A DNA stretch of 16,721 nt from Candidatus Babelota bacterium (GTDB lineage: Bacteria > Babelota > Babeliae > Babelales > JAUPTZ01): contig JAUPVI010000010.1 of NCBI GenBank assembly GCA_030917105.1, positions 1 through 16,721 of the forward strand, read 5' to 3'. How positions within the stretch are numbered: position 1 is the first letter of the stretch; each line of letters starts with the position of its first letter. Positions 1 to 7,604 of this stretch are shown one piece after another. Below the pieces are notes generated by a model. It searched no databases. It saw nothing but the letters and a program-made list of their open reading frames with translations, and had not been told where the DNA came from. Made by a program: the position numbers and the translations under genes.

Positions 1-721
1 GCTCACGATATATCATATTTTTTTGTGCTATGACATCTTTGATCATTGCCGCAACAGAAACCCCATAAAAACCACGGAATTGTGCATTGCGTAGTGGCTC
101 ATCATCAGTTGCGGTTCGCAAAAGACAGCGCACTGAACTACTAAGAACCGGCTCTATAGAAAGAGAGCGAAACTGCTGACGCAATGGCAATCGTACTCCA
201 ACCTGAAATCTATTCTTCGCAAAGCCAATCAGACAAGACAAGACACATTCATGCGTAGCAATCGAAGCCTGAAATGGTATTTGAGTAGCAGACAAATCTT
301 GTAAAAATTCATATCCCACGCCGGGAGTTGCCTTCGGATCAGAAGCAAGAGCGCTCGAAATTAAAATGTCAGACAAAATAGGCTTTTTACCAAATCTAAC
401 TACCGAACTATTTACTAGATTCCCAACTAAATCAAAGCTATTTGTTAAGTAGGAAAAAGAATAATCAACAGCAGTACAAAAGGTACCATCAAACCGCCGG
501 AGTGCTGGTTGCCATGCTGGTTCACGATACGCATATGCATAGCGTCCTAACGCAACTTCCTTATCCATCAAAGCTCTCTCCTGAGCTCGCCACGAAGTGA
601 CCAAAGCATGACGAGTCAATGCCAGTCCTTCCCGCTCAGCAGCAGCAATATCTTCCTTCACATTAGCTGGCAGCAAGGGGAAAAGGCTTGTTCCTAGCAT
701 AAGAAGCATCATTATTCTCAT
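1..721 (-). CDS. Signal-peptide protein of unknown function, C-terminus off the left edge
   Basis: The frame starts with ATG at 721-719 and stays open to base 1, giving about 240 residues with no stop. The first 19 residues (MRIMMLLMLGTSLFPLLPA) look like a Sec signal peptide, so export is likely. The next part (about 20-60) is charged and probably helical. Later stretches alternate hydrophobic and polar residues, for example NRFQVGVRLPLRQQFR, which would suit a beta-strand of an outer-membrane barrel. I do not recognise the family. The start overlaps the stop of the upstream long gene by one base (TAATG), with GGAG ten bases before the ATG, so translation is probably coupled and the two products probably work together. 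A role as barrel or anchor for the upstream protein is inference only. The start is well supported, the function is not. Confidence 0.75.
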   Translation of the reverse strand, partial: MRIMMLLMLGTSLFPLLPANVKEDIAAAEREGLALTRHALVTSWRAQERALMDKEVALGRYAYAYREPAWQPALRRFDGTFCTAVDYSFSYLTNSFDLVGNLVNSSVVRFGKKPILSDILISSALASDPKATPGVGYEFLQDLSATQIPFQASIATHECVLSCLIGFAKNRFQVGVRLPLRQQFRSLSIEPVLSSSVRCLLRTATDDEPLRNAQFRGFYGVSVAAMIKDVIAQKNMIYRE

Positions 722-3700
722 TATTGCAGCACTCCATTCGCATCATACGTAAAACGGCGACCATTGAGGGCGTTATACCCTGACACCAGCCCAGTTTCAG
801 TGTCTCCAGTAATTACTTTATTGAGACCAAGATTCACCAAAGCACCGTTCAATGTACGAAGCACCAGCTGTCCTTGTGTATTATAATACGCAGTAGAAAC
901 AACAAGGCTATTAACCGTCTGCGTCAGTAAACTCACCGTGTCAACCGCACTGAGATCATCTGCAGAAAACAAATTCGATTGTACTTGCCCGATAAAAGAA
1001 GACCCTATGACCCCAACCATACCAGTGCCACTGACCGATGCACCATCCAGAAGCAGTGTAATCCCTGCTTCACCAGCATTGTTATTAATAAGAAGGTTTC
1101 CATTTTGACCAATATATAAAGCACCTCCATTACTAAAATCGATGCTCTCCATAACCCCATATTTTGCTACGCCGCCTAACGCATTACACTCACAAATTCC
1201 GTTCTGCGCAATAATCATGCGCCCGCCTTGAGAAAAGTTAAGTGAACTATTTCCTATGAAGGAAAGCCGCGAAGCCTGCTCACCAACAGCAATGACTTCT
1301 CCCACGCGAACACCGCCTCCTGTTTTTGCCCGCAGTACTACACCATAGGTCCCTGCATCGCCAAAGGAGTTTGCAACTATTTGCGAATAACTAGCACCGC
1401 AAACCATTTCACTACCATGCTCAAGTGTAATAAGCCCGCCATCTTGGCACTGAACGCTCCCCAGGCCTGCAAGGTAAATATTCTGATTAGACAGAGACCA
1501 CTGCATATCTTTGCCTATAATAAGAGTATCACCGCCATTAAACGCCATCTGATAACCGTCAGCAAAAAGAACTGTGCCTGCCCCAGTAAACATCAAGGTT
1601 GAATTACCACCAAAAGATATACCACTCGTATCACCGAATGTAATAGTTATGGGACTTGATGACGGGGCACATTCTATGCACAACGCAGCTCCCTCTTGAA
1701 ACATAATATAGCCATTAAAAGTAATATCGTCCGTTATTACAATTTTATTCGGTTTTTGCTGCGTACCTCCAATAACATTTATGACATCACTACCGGTAAA
1801 AGTACCATCACCTTTGAGAGTTACAGGCGCATCAGATGCCTGCACTTGCACGCCATCACAGAAAGTAAGATTCAGCAGATAGTCGGGTGAGATAGAGAAA
1901 TTGCTATATTTACGCTCTAATTGTTCCCTAAGGTTTACATTGCCACACATGAGGGTCAAAGGAATAGCAGACTCATAGTGCACGACAGGCACCACGCTTG
2001 AATCTGGTAGAGAAGAAATTTCGCCCGGGAAATATAAAGAGCGGACAGTCATTGCCGAAATGAGACCTTCAGAGAAAGCAATCGCACCTCTTGTGAGAGT
2101 GCTGCTAAATTGCGTTCCAGGATTAACTAAAGCACGCGCACTTGTCTGACGTATAGAGCTACCAGAAACATCGATTCTGCTTCCGACAATAACACCGTTA
2201 TTACCAAAATTAAAAGAAGTTTCCGTCGTGTTAATAATCGAAACCGATGGCATATCAAAAACACAATACGCACTGCCACTGACGGATGATACATTAATCA
2301 CGCTATCCCCTGTAAAAGTAATAATCGGTGGCTGATAGGAATTACTTGAAGTACTTTGCAAAATAGAACCAAATGAGAGAGAGCTGTGAGCTGTATCATC
2401 AAAAGTAATGCGCCCCGTAAATGTATTTGTAGCGGCGCACAGGAGAATACAATTATCCAGATTTTTTACGGTAAAAATGTGGTCAACAGACTCTTCAGCA
2501 ATATTTACCCGCGCATAACCATTTAACGCAATAACACCAGGATAGCTCTCACCATCGACAATCACTGATTCATGAGCAACATGTCGTAAGCCAGTAAATA
2601 CAACATTTTGCAAGACAATCGTGCCCCCTTGAAGATTGAGATGCGTTACATACGACTCGCCGGTTGGTGCTGACTGCAAGGTGAATGTATGTTGCGGGCC
2701 ATCGCTTTTGATAATTAGCGTGTGCTCGGGCGCGTCAAATTCAATTACACCGTGACTCCACACAACATCTTCTGCCAAACTAAAAATAACATTTTCACCA
2801 ATTGAGATAACTGCCCCCTCACCGAGCGAGAAAGTGGTATTGGTTATGCCATATAATTCAATATTTCGCAGCGTTACGGTTTGTCCAGCAGCAACAGTAA
2901 ATTGGGGGGTCCCAGGATTTGCAAAAGTAATACGCGATCCACCACCATCTACATCCTGTGAAGAAGAAAAAACTATAGAATCACTTGGCGACAAAATGTT
3001 CGTCTGTGTAAGAATAATTGGTGCTCCACCACCGCCAATGGAACCGGCAACCAAAACCTGACTTACCTCTGCAATAACACCACCGCCGGAAAAAACAAGA
3101 TTTCCTGCCGTTATATTAGCGGCAATATTATCAGTATTCTTAACACGATCAACAAAAATAGGAGTGGGAACTAACAGAGTACTACTATACGCAATGGTAT
3201 CATTACTTAACACATTGAGTGAAAGCGTAGCCCGATCTACAGTAAGCACCGCCGTGGCATGAATCGTCCAATTGTAGTTACCAAGCACAAACATAGAATC
3301 GCCAACAACAGTAATACGCCCCGCGCTCATATCAAGCGCTTCAGCAAGGCACAGTGTAACTCTGTCCAGCAATACGATACCATCAGCCTCCTCTGCATGA
3401 GTAAGAAGTAAAAAATTAGCGTTTGTAAGGCCTTTAATAACGACATTTTTTAAAAGTAATGAGGAACCATAATTCACTGAAATAGATCCCCCCGCGCTCA
3501 AGTCAATGGTTGACCCACCTCCATCAAGACAACAAACGCCGTCAAACACCCAGTCACCGCTCAAAGAAATACTACTTTGCAATCGCATGCCAGCACAGTC
3601 GCGCCATACTATGTTTCCAGAAAGTGGTATATTGTAATACCTTCCGAAAGTAAAGGCATGAGTATTGCCACTCGCATCAAGAGTGGTCACTGTACCGGTG

Positions 3701-4275
3701 CCAGTAATACTTACGTTACTCGCACAAACCAGGTCAGTGGTGACTGTCAATGTCCCGCCATCGAGCACAATATTCTGGTTCAGCGGTGTTGTTAATGCAC
3801 AAGTCAGCCCAACGTTGTTTCCCAACGAAAGTGGTCTGGTAAAATTAAAAGAACCAGAGAGAAGATTATTGCTTGTCGCAACAGTCAGATCGTACACCGT
3901 AAAATTATTAGTCCCATACAAATAACCGTAGTCATGAAGCGCTATAGTTGTTGTATTCGCACTCGGTAATGAAGGATTACCAGCAGCCGGAGTATAAGTT
4001 CCATTCACTAGCCGACCAAAAGTTTGATAGTCCTGCTTTATATTGAAATTAACACAATTAAAACCAGAGGAACCGTCGAATGGGGCGTTAATGAGGTGCT
4101 CAATAGTTCCCTGACTTTGCTGAGCAGGAAATGGTGGATTGTAGTTAAATGTTGCACCAAAACCCACAGAAAGAAGTGCATCATCAGACTCAAAGGTAAT
4201 ATCAGCCCATAGAGATAGAAAAGTACTGGCTAAAAAGCAAAACAAAAATAAATTCTTCTTCATAATCATACTCAT
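721..4275 (-). CDS. Very large secreted repeat protein, beta-helix/adhesin-like
   Basis: The protein has about 1184 residues. The reading frame is open up to an ATG at 4323, but the best signal peptide begins at one of the clustered Met codons at 4275, 4269 or 4263: a short Lys-containing head, then NLFLFCFLASTFLSLWA with likely cleavage before DITF. I chose 4275; no start has a clear ribosome-binding site. The mature part is long, rich in Gly, Ser, Thr, Asn and Val, with short alternating hydrophobic strands and many turns, typical of parallel beta-helix passengers of bacterial adhesins. A module with DGGGS, then LKNVVIKGLTN, then LAEALDMSAGRI occurs at about 3313-3525 and again in variant form at about 2743-2949, and a third related strand lies near 2581-2614. 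The C-terminus (ending GRRFTYDANGVLQ) shows no autotransporter barrel. The gene is coupled to the next signal-peptide gene. Adhesin or surface-layer function is inferred from composition only. Confidence 0.85.
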   Translation of the reverse strand: MSMIMKKNLFLFCFLASTFLSLWADITFESDDALLSVGFGATFNYNPPFPAQQSQGTIEHLINAPFDGSSGFNCVNFNIKQDYQTFGRLVNGTYTPAAGNPSLPSANTTTIALHDYGYLYGTNNFTVYDLTVATSNNLLSGSFNFTRPLSLGNNVGLTCALTTPLNQNIVLDGGTLTVTTDLVCASNVSITGTGTVTTLDASGNTHAFTFGRYYNIPLSGNIVWRDCAGMRLQSSISLSGDWVFDGVCCLDGGGSTIDLSAGGSISVNYGSSLLLKNVVIKGLTNANFLLLTHAEEADGIVLLDRVTLCLAEALDMSAGRITVVGDSMFVLGNYNWTIHATAVLTVDRATLSLNVLSNDTIAYSSTLLVPTPIFVDRVKNTDNIAANITAGNLVFSGGGVIAEVSQVLVAGSIGGGGAPIILTQTNILSPSDSIVFSSSQDVDGGGSRITFANPGTPQFTVAAGQTVTLRNIELYGITNTTFSLGEGAVISIGENVIFSLAEDVVWSHGVIEFDAPEHTLIIKSDGPQHTFTLQSAPTGESYVTHLNLQGGTIVLQNVVFTGLRHVAHESVIVDGESYPGVIALNGYARVNIAEESVDHIFTVKNLDNCILLCAATNTFTGRITFDDTAHSSLSFGSILQSTSSNSYQPPIITFTGDSVINVSSVSGSAYCVFDMPSVSIINTTETSFNFGNNGVIVGSRIDVSGSSIRQTSARALVNPGTQFSSTLTRGAIAFSEGLISAMTVRSLYFPGEISSLPDSSVVPVVHYESAIPLTLMCGNVNLREQLERKYSNFSISPDYLLNLTFCDGVQVQASDAPVTLKGDGTFTGSDVINVIGGTQQKPNKIVITDDITFNGYIMFQEGAALCIECAPSSSPITITFGDTSGISFGGNSTLMFTGAGTVLFADGYQMAFNGGDTLIIGKDMQWSLSNQNIYLAGLGSVQCQDGGLITLEHGSEMVCGASYSQIVANSFGDAGTYGVVLRAKTGGGVRVGEVIAVGEQASRLSFIGNSSLNFSQGGRMIIAQNGICECNALGGVAKYGVMESIDFSNGGALYIGQNGNLLINNNAGEAGITLLLDGASVSGTGMVGVIGSSFIGQVQSNLFSADDLSAVDTVSLLTQTVNSLVVSTAYYNTQGQLVLRTLNGALVNLGLNKVITGDTETGLVSGYNALNGRRFTYDANGVLQ

Positions 4276-4297
4276 AGCGGCTGCGGTTAACTTAAAA

Positions 4298-4318
4298 CGC
4301 TTGCAGTGCATACAAGCG
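4298..4318. promoter_or_regulatory. Inverted repeat near the start of the large secreted-protein gene
   Basis: CGCTTG at 4298-4303 is matched by its inverted copy CAAGCG at 4313-4318, with nine bases between. It sits just upstream of the chosen start of the large secreted-protein gene. On the minus strand it follows a TTTACA box (about 4329-4334) that could be a -35 element. It could be an operator or a 5' leader hairpin, or chance. It lies inside the frame if translation begins at 4323. Confidence 0.25.
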
Positions 4319-4389
4319 CTCATGCATTTGTAAAGAAATCATAAAAAAAAAGCTTTCGGCGCACCCTCTTCCCTAAACCTGTCGGATTA

Positions 4390-4418
4390 TTTACACTGCC
4401 GGTCTCTTTTCATATACA
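4390..4418 (+). promoter_or_regulatory. Sigma70-type promoter of serS
   Basis: TTTACA at 4390-4395 and TATACA at 4413-4418 are separated by exactly 17 bases, each matching the consensus at five of six positions. Transcription would start near 4425, only about five bases before the serS ATG. The Shine-Dalgarno-like AGAGG at 4418-4422 overlaps the end of the -10 box and would not be in that transcript. Either the message is almost leaderless or a second promoter farther upstream is used. Confidence 0.5.
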
Positions 4419-4429
4419 GAGGTATCCTT

Positions 4430-5665
4430 ATGATAGATTTACACTTACTGCGTACAAACCCAACGGACGTTATTGCTCGCCTAACAAAAAAAGACCCCGA
4501 TTTCCCAACTCACGAACTGATCGAAAAAGATCGCATCGTCCGTGAGCTCCAAATAGCGGTTGAATCGCTCCGCAGTGAAAAGAACAATCTATCCAAAGGT
4601 GGTGCTGTCACTCAAGAAGTGCGAGAAAAGTCTATTGCTCTAGGAAAACAACTCAAAGAAGATGAAACCAAATTGGCTGCCGCACAAGAAGCGCTCAATC
4701 ATGTGTGGCTTCGATGCCCAAACCTGCCCGAAGATGAAGTTCCGGTAGGAAACAAGGCAGAAAACGTTACAGTCAGGTCATGGGGCACTATTCCTCAGTT
4801 CTCCTTCACCCCGCGCAACCACCTCCAATTAAATGATATTAATAAGTGGTTTGATCTGGACGTTGCCGCCAAGATGTCCGGCGCGCAGTTTGTGTATTAC
4901 ACTCCAATGGGCACTAAAATTATCTATGCACTCACACAAATGATGCTCAAGAACAATGCCCGCCATAATTTTTTGCCAGTTATACCGCCATACCTTGTCA
5001 CCGAAAAAGCCTTATATAATGGCGGCAACCTCCCAAAATTTGCTGGTGATTTTTATGAAGTAAAAGAGGACAACCTCTGCCTCATTCCAACGGCTGAAGT
5101 GAGTTTGACCAACGTTCATGCTGATGAGATTTTGGAAGAAACACAATTACCTATCCGCTACACTTCTTGGACCAGTTGTTTTCGCCGTGAAGCCGGTGGC
5201 TATGGCGCCGCGGAGCGTGGCATCATCCGCATTCACCAATTTGAAAAAGTTGAACTGTATGCCATTACCAAACCACAAGATTCCCGCCAAGAACTGGAAC
5301 AAATGGTTGGGTGCGCCGAAAGTATTCTGCAACAACTTGGTCTTGCGTATCAAGTGGTGCTTCTTGCCGGCCAAGATTGTTCATTCGGCTCTGCAAAAAC
5401 GTACGACCTTGAAGTCTGGTTGCCGGGGCAAAACCGCCACCAAGAAGTATCTTCAGCCTCAAACTGTACCGACTTCCAAGCGCGACGTGCACAAATTAGG
5501 TACCGCAATGCAGAAACAAAAAAACCTACGCTGGCACATACTTTAAATGCCTCAAGCCTTGCATTGCCACGGCTTATGGTTGCATTGATGGAACAGTATC
5601 AGCAGGAAGATGGTTCTATTAAGTTGCCAAAAGCGCTGCAAGAAATTGTAGATGCACTGTGGTAA
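4430..5665 (+). CDS. serS: Serine--tRNA ligase
   Basis: This class II aminoacyl-tRNA synthetase charges tRNA-Ser (and tRNA-Sec) with serine in the cytoplasm. The 411 residues are slightly short of the usual 420-430. Residues 1-100 form the N-terminal tRNA-binding arm, with a charged coiled coil at about 30-95. The catalytic part shows the TAE serine-binding loop (221-223), motif 2 around CFRREAGGYGAAERG (250-264) followed by FEKVELY (271-277), and the block SAKTYDLEVWLPGQ (321-334) with SSASNCTDFQARR (341-353). Motif 3 is NASSLALPR (373-381), a little off the usual NGSGLAxxR: both glycines are replaced, but the arginine is kept. The C-terminal QQEDGSIKLP is typical. The gene is alone on its strand, with its own promoter directly upstream, divergent from the secreted-protein pair. 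The start agrees with the family's usual MIDxxxLR beginning. The assignment is firm. Confidence 0.97.
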   Translation: MIDLHLLRTNPTDVIARLTKKDPDFPTHELIEKDRIVRELQIAVESLRSEKNNLSKGGAVTQEVREKSIALGKQLKEDETKLAAAQEALNHVWLRCPNLPEDEVPVGNKAENVTVRSWGTIPQFSFTPRNHLQLNDINKWFDLDVAAKMSGAQFVYYTPMGTKIIYALTQMMLKNNARHNFLPVIPPYLVTEKALYNGGNLPKFAGDFYEVKEDNLCLIPTAEVSLTNVHADEILEETQLPIRYTSWTSCFRREAGGYGAAERGIIRIHQFEKVELYAITKPQDSRQELEQMVGCAESILQQLGLAYQVVLLAGQDCSFGSAKTYDLEVWLPGQNRHQEVSSASNCTDFQARRAQIRYRNAETKKPTLAHTLNASSLALPRLMVALMEQYQQEDGSIKLPKALQEIVDALW

Positions 5666-5755
5666 CCACGTATAAACTATTAACACAAAGCTACATTGTC
5701 ATGGCGAGCATTTTTTCATATGCCCACCATAATGGAATATGAATGATTTGCTCTA

Positions 5756-5784
5756 TTGACAGTCCCGGAAAAGTGAGGGAGAAT
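5756..5784 (+). promoter_or_regulatory. Sigma70-type promoter ahead of a small RNA candidate
   Basis: A perfect TTGACA (5756-5761) is followed after 17 bases by GAGAAT (5779-5784), which keeps four of six consensus bases including the final AAT. The predicted start is near 5791. No protein gene of normal length follows on this strand for about 1.8 kb, so a promoter here points to a short non-coding or leader-like transcript. Confidence 0.45.
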
Positions 5785-5790
5785 CTAGGC

Positions 5791-5886
5791 ATGGGGCGAT
5801 GAAATCTGAGTGGTAGACATCTGTCAGCCGGGAGGAGATGACTCGACCCCGATTATTCGGGGCGCTTGTACAAGCGCCCCATTTTC
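5791..5886 (+). ncRNA. Structured small RNA candidate, unknown family
   Basis: The stretch lies between serS and the convergent transporter gene, begins about seven bases after a good promoter and ends in a palindrome with a short T tract. Bases 5791-5798 (ATGGGGCG) are perfectly complementary to 5875-5882 (CGCCCCAT), so the two ends could close the molecule. Inside lie GTCA/TGAC (5822-5825 and 5839-5842) around a CC-GGGA-GG tetraloop-like hairpin, and CCCCGA/TCGGGG (5847-5852 and 5857-5862). The GGGGCG at 5859-5864 competes for the same CGCCCC, and CGACCCC (5844-5850) can also take 5793-5798, so two exclusive folds exist. I compared it by eye with SRP RNA, 6S RNA, RNase P, tmRNA, tRNA and common riboswitch cores and found no convincing match. 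It also holds very short frames (ATGAAATCTGAGTGGTAG at 5799-5816, and a 17-codon frame at 5838-5891) that could be leader peptides. No expression evidence is possible here. Confidence 0.4.
5859..5886 (+). terminator. Palindromic terminator between convergent units
   Basis: Bases 5859-5880 are a perfect 22-base palindrome (half-site GGGGCGCTTGT), followed on the plus strand by ATTTTCT, a weak T tract. It lies about 20 bases after the stop of the convergent minus-strand transporter gene. The palindrome folds equally on both strands, but the minus strand lacks a T tract after it. It most simply ends the plus-strand transcript from 5791 and perhaps serS read-through. Confidence 0.55.
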
Positions 5887-5900
5887 TATGAACAACAGCT

Positions 5901-7499
5901 CTAGTTGCACAATCCCCGCACCATCCCTATCAGCATCCATAACACATCACCGGCCAGCACCCCAGACCAAAACAAGGTCCATTGCTCCACTCGCGTTGTC
6001 ATTCCACGCCATGCAGCACCAATTGCCAACGCAATAATCAGGCTATTGGGCATAATAAGGCCCCCAAACACCATAACAGCATTCACCTTGCACCGCTCCA
6101 GAATGAATCCAAAAATCACTCCCAGCAGCACCATGAGGCCATTGAACTGAAAAGTTTTCATAAGCAGCGCACGCGAAATGCCACGATGTGCAACCAGCGG
6201 TGACTGCCCAAGAGTAAACGAGGTACAGAGAAGCCACATCAAAAAGCCAACCATAACTGCTGTCAGCACTATGCCAGCCAGTTGCGCCCAGCGCAGTCGG
6301 GCTTCAGAAATCTGAAAGTGCTGTCCTATCTTATAGGAAAAAAGCGTATCAACAACGGCCGCACCGGCAATACCGATCAGAGTACACACCACCACAATCT
6401 GTAGCGGCGTAACCCCTGGAATACAGAGGAGCGGCAGCATAATCAGCGTCATGTACCGGCCATACGTTGCAAGCCCAGTTCGAGCCGAAAAGTTCCCTAA
6501 ATTCTCAAGCAGCGGCACCAAGAATCCGATAAACACACCAATAGCCATAATTGGCATGCCAAGCGCCACACAGATACCAGCTATCGTGCCGCCAGCAAGC
6601 AACTCCATGCCAACCCCTTGTCGCACAACCACAGTATTTTTACTGAGCGTCGCAACCGCACACCGCATCTGCTGCCATAAGCGGGCCGGACTTTGCCAAC
6701 ATGATTTCAAGAGCCCACTCAGAAGGAGTCCACTACAAAATGCAAAGGTGATATCAGAGGCTTGTAGCAGCGAGAGCCCCCCCCATGCCACATCACGCGT
6801 AACCTGCCACAGTGGCATCAAGACTGCATATTTTGCCGCCATACCAACCAATAACGGCAGTACAATTGAACTGCCAGCCAAAAACCCTGCTGCCCAACAC
6901 ACCGGCGCTAATTCAAAAACAGCCACTGACCCAAAAACCGACGGCAGCAGTAACCACGCAACCGGCACAAGTTCCGGTACCAAGCCCCAACCATCACGGA
7001 CTATTCCAACAACACCAGCAAGCAATATGCCACCCCCGAAAAATAGATTATGCGCGAGCCCATGCGCCCCTTCAATGGCACTAATGATTGCAGCGCTCAC
7101 CGGAAATGAGATAGTCGCATCGGCCAGCAATGCCGGTGCAATACGACGAGCAAGCGCGACCCCAAACAAGCCGGCGCTGAGCACTAGCAATGCCATCAAT
7201 GCGCAAAACCAGAGCGGATCTGCCATCCATGCATGCCAAGTGACCGCATCAACAAAATATAAAGTTGTTAGTGAAAAACCTATGCCGGTTGCAATTGCTC
7301 CGCCATAGGAGGCAATGATAGTTGCCAGCGCTGTTGTATGCGCTTCATGACGACGCTGCGTCATCCATATGCCAATGCGACACAAAACAACCAGCATCGG
7401 CCCAATCCATGGCCCAAGACCAGTAGCCAAAGAAACATATAACAAAACGGCAGTACTAAATAACGTAAGTGCGGCGGTCGCCACCACAAAAAGAATCAT
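5901..7499 (-). CDS. OPT-family (oligopeptide/metal-chelate) membrane transporter
   Basis: The 532-residue, very hydrophobic protein has about a dozen or more membrane segments with few charged loops. The pattern fits the OPT family of proton-coupled importers of small peptides or metal chelates. The N-terminal helix ends in YVSLATGLGPWIGP (21-34). Next comes HEAHTTALATIIASYGGAIA (51-70), resembling the bacterial OPT block N-x-x-Q-T-x-ASAG. LFGVALARRI followed by ISFPVSAA (111-137) resembles the family's conserved 'lPFP' region. Later come ELAPVCWAAGFLAGS and RLRWAQLAGIVLTAVM, both like family blocks. The start ATG has GAGGAGG five bases upstream and an extended -10 box about 34 bases upstream. 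The gene is a single-gene unit, divergent from the DUF58 operon. Substrate cannot be told; import of host-derived peptides or chelated metal would suit a host-dependent lifestyle. Another polytopic carrier family is possible. Confidence 0.75.
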   Translation of the reverse strand: MILFVVATAALTLFSTAVLLYVSLATGLGPWIGPMLVVLCRIGIWMTQRRHEAHTTALATIIASYGGAIATGIGFSLTTLYFVDAVTWHAWMADPLWFCALMALLVLSAGLFGVALARRIAPALLADATISFPVSAAIISAIEGAHGLAHNLFFGGGILLAGVVGIVRDGWGLVPELVPVAWLLLPSVFGSVAVFELAPVCWAAGFLAGSSIVLPLLVGMAAKYAVLMPLWQVTRDVAWGGLSLLQASDITFAFCSGLLLSGLLKSCWQSPARLWQQMRCAVATLSKNTVVVRQGVGMELLAGGTIAGICVALGMPIMAIGVFIGFLVPLLENLGNFSARTGLATYGRYMTLIMLPLLCIPGVTPLQIVVVCTLIGIAGAAVVDTLFSYKIGQHFQISEARLRWAQLAGIVLTAVMVGFLMWLLCTSFTLGQSPLVAHRGISRALLMKTFQFNGLMVLLGVIFGFILERCKVNAVMVFGGLIMPNSLIIALAIGAAWRGMTTRVEQWTLFWSGVLAGDVLWMLIGMVRGLCN

Positions 7500-7532
7500 T
7501 GGGCCTCCTCGTACCGGAAATTATGGGCCGAA

Positions 7533-7541
7533 AGTATACCA
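7533..7541 (-). promoter_or_regulatory. Extended -10 promoter of the OPT transporter gene
   Basis: On the minus strand TGGTATACT forms a good extended -10 element (TG-N-TATACT). No clear -35 box is seen at the proper distance, as is usual for extended -10 promoters. The predicted start near 7526 leaves a leader of about 26 bases that includes the strong GAGGAGG ribosome-binding site before the ATG at 7499. Confidence 0.45.
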
Positions 7542-7604
7542 CAAGGCTGTGCCCGCAACACAACTGCAATACGAAACACTTGATCACGCACCCATTTCTG
7601 CAGT

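Noticed and set aside
5118..5546. 142-codon plus-strand frame inside serS
   Set aside because: It lies out of frame inside conserved SerRS coding sequence; a shadow of the real gene.
5701..5735. Possible serS terminator with a T6 run
   Set aside because: The T run lies in the loop rather than after a stem, and the pairing arms are only about four bases.
5791..5880. Possible SRP (4.5S) RNA because of GTCAG..CCGG.AGG and pairing ends
   Set aside because: The conserved AGCAG side of the SRP loop is missing, and the two halves do not form one long hairpin.
5810..6037. 75-codon plus-strand frame across the palindrome
   Set aside because: It covers the RNA/terminator region and runs antisense into the OPT gene, with low-complexity composition and no homology-like motifs.
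6451..7308. Plus-strand open frame of 285 codons inside the OPT transporter gene
   Set aside because: It is fully antisense to a well-supported membrane protein, with a Ser/Pro/Thr/Ala-rich composition that mirrors hydrophobic codons. No ribosome-binding site or recognisable domain is seen.
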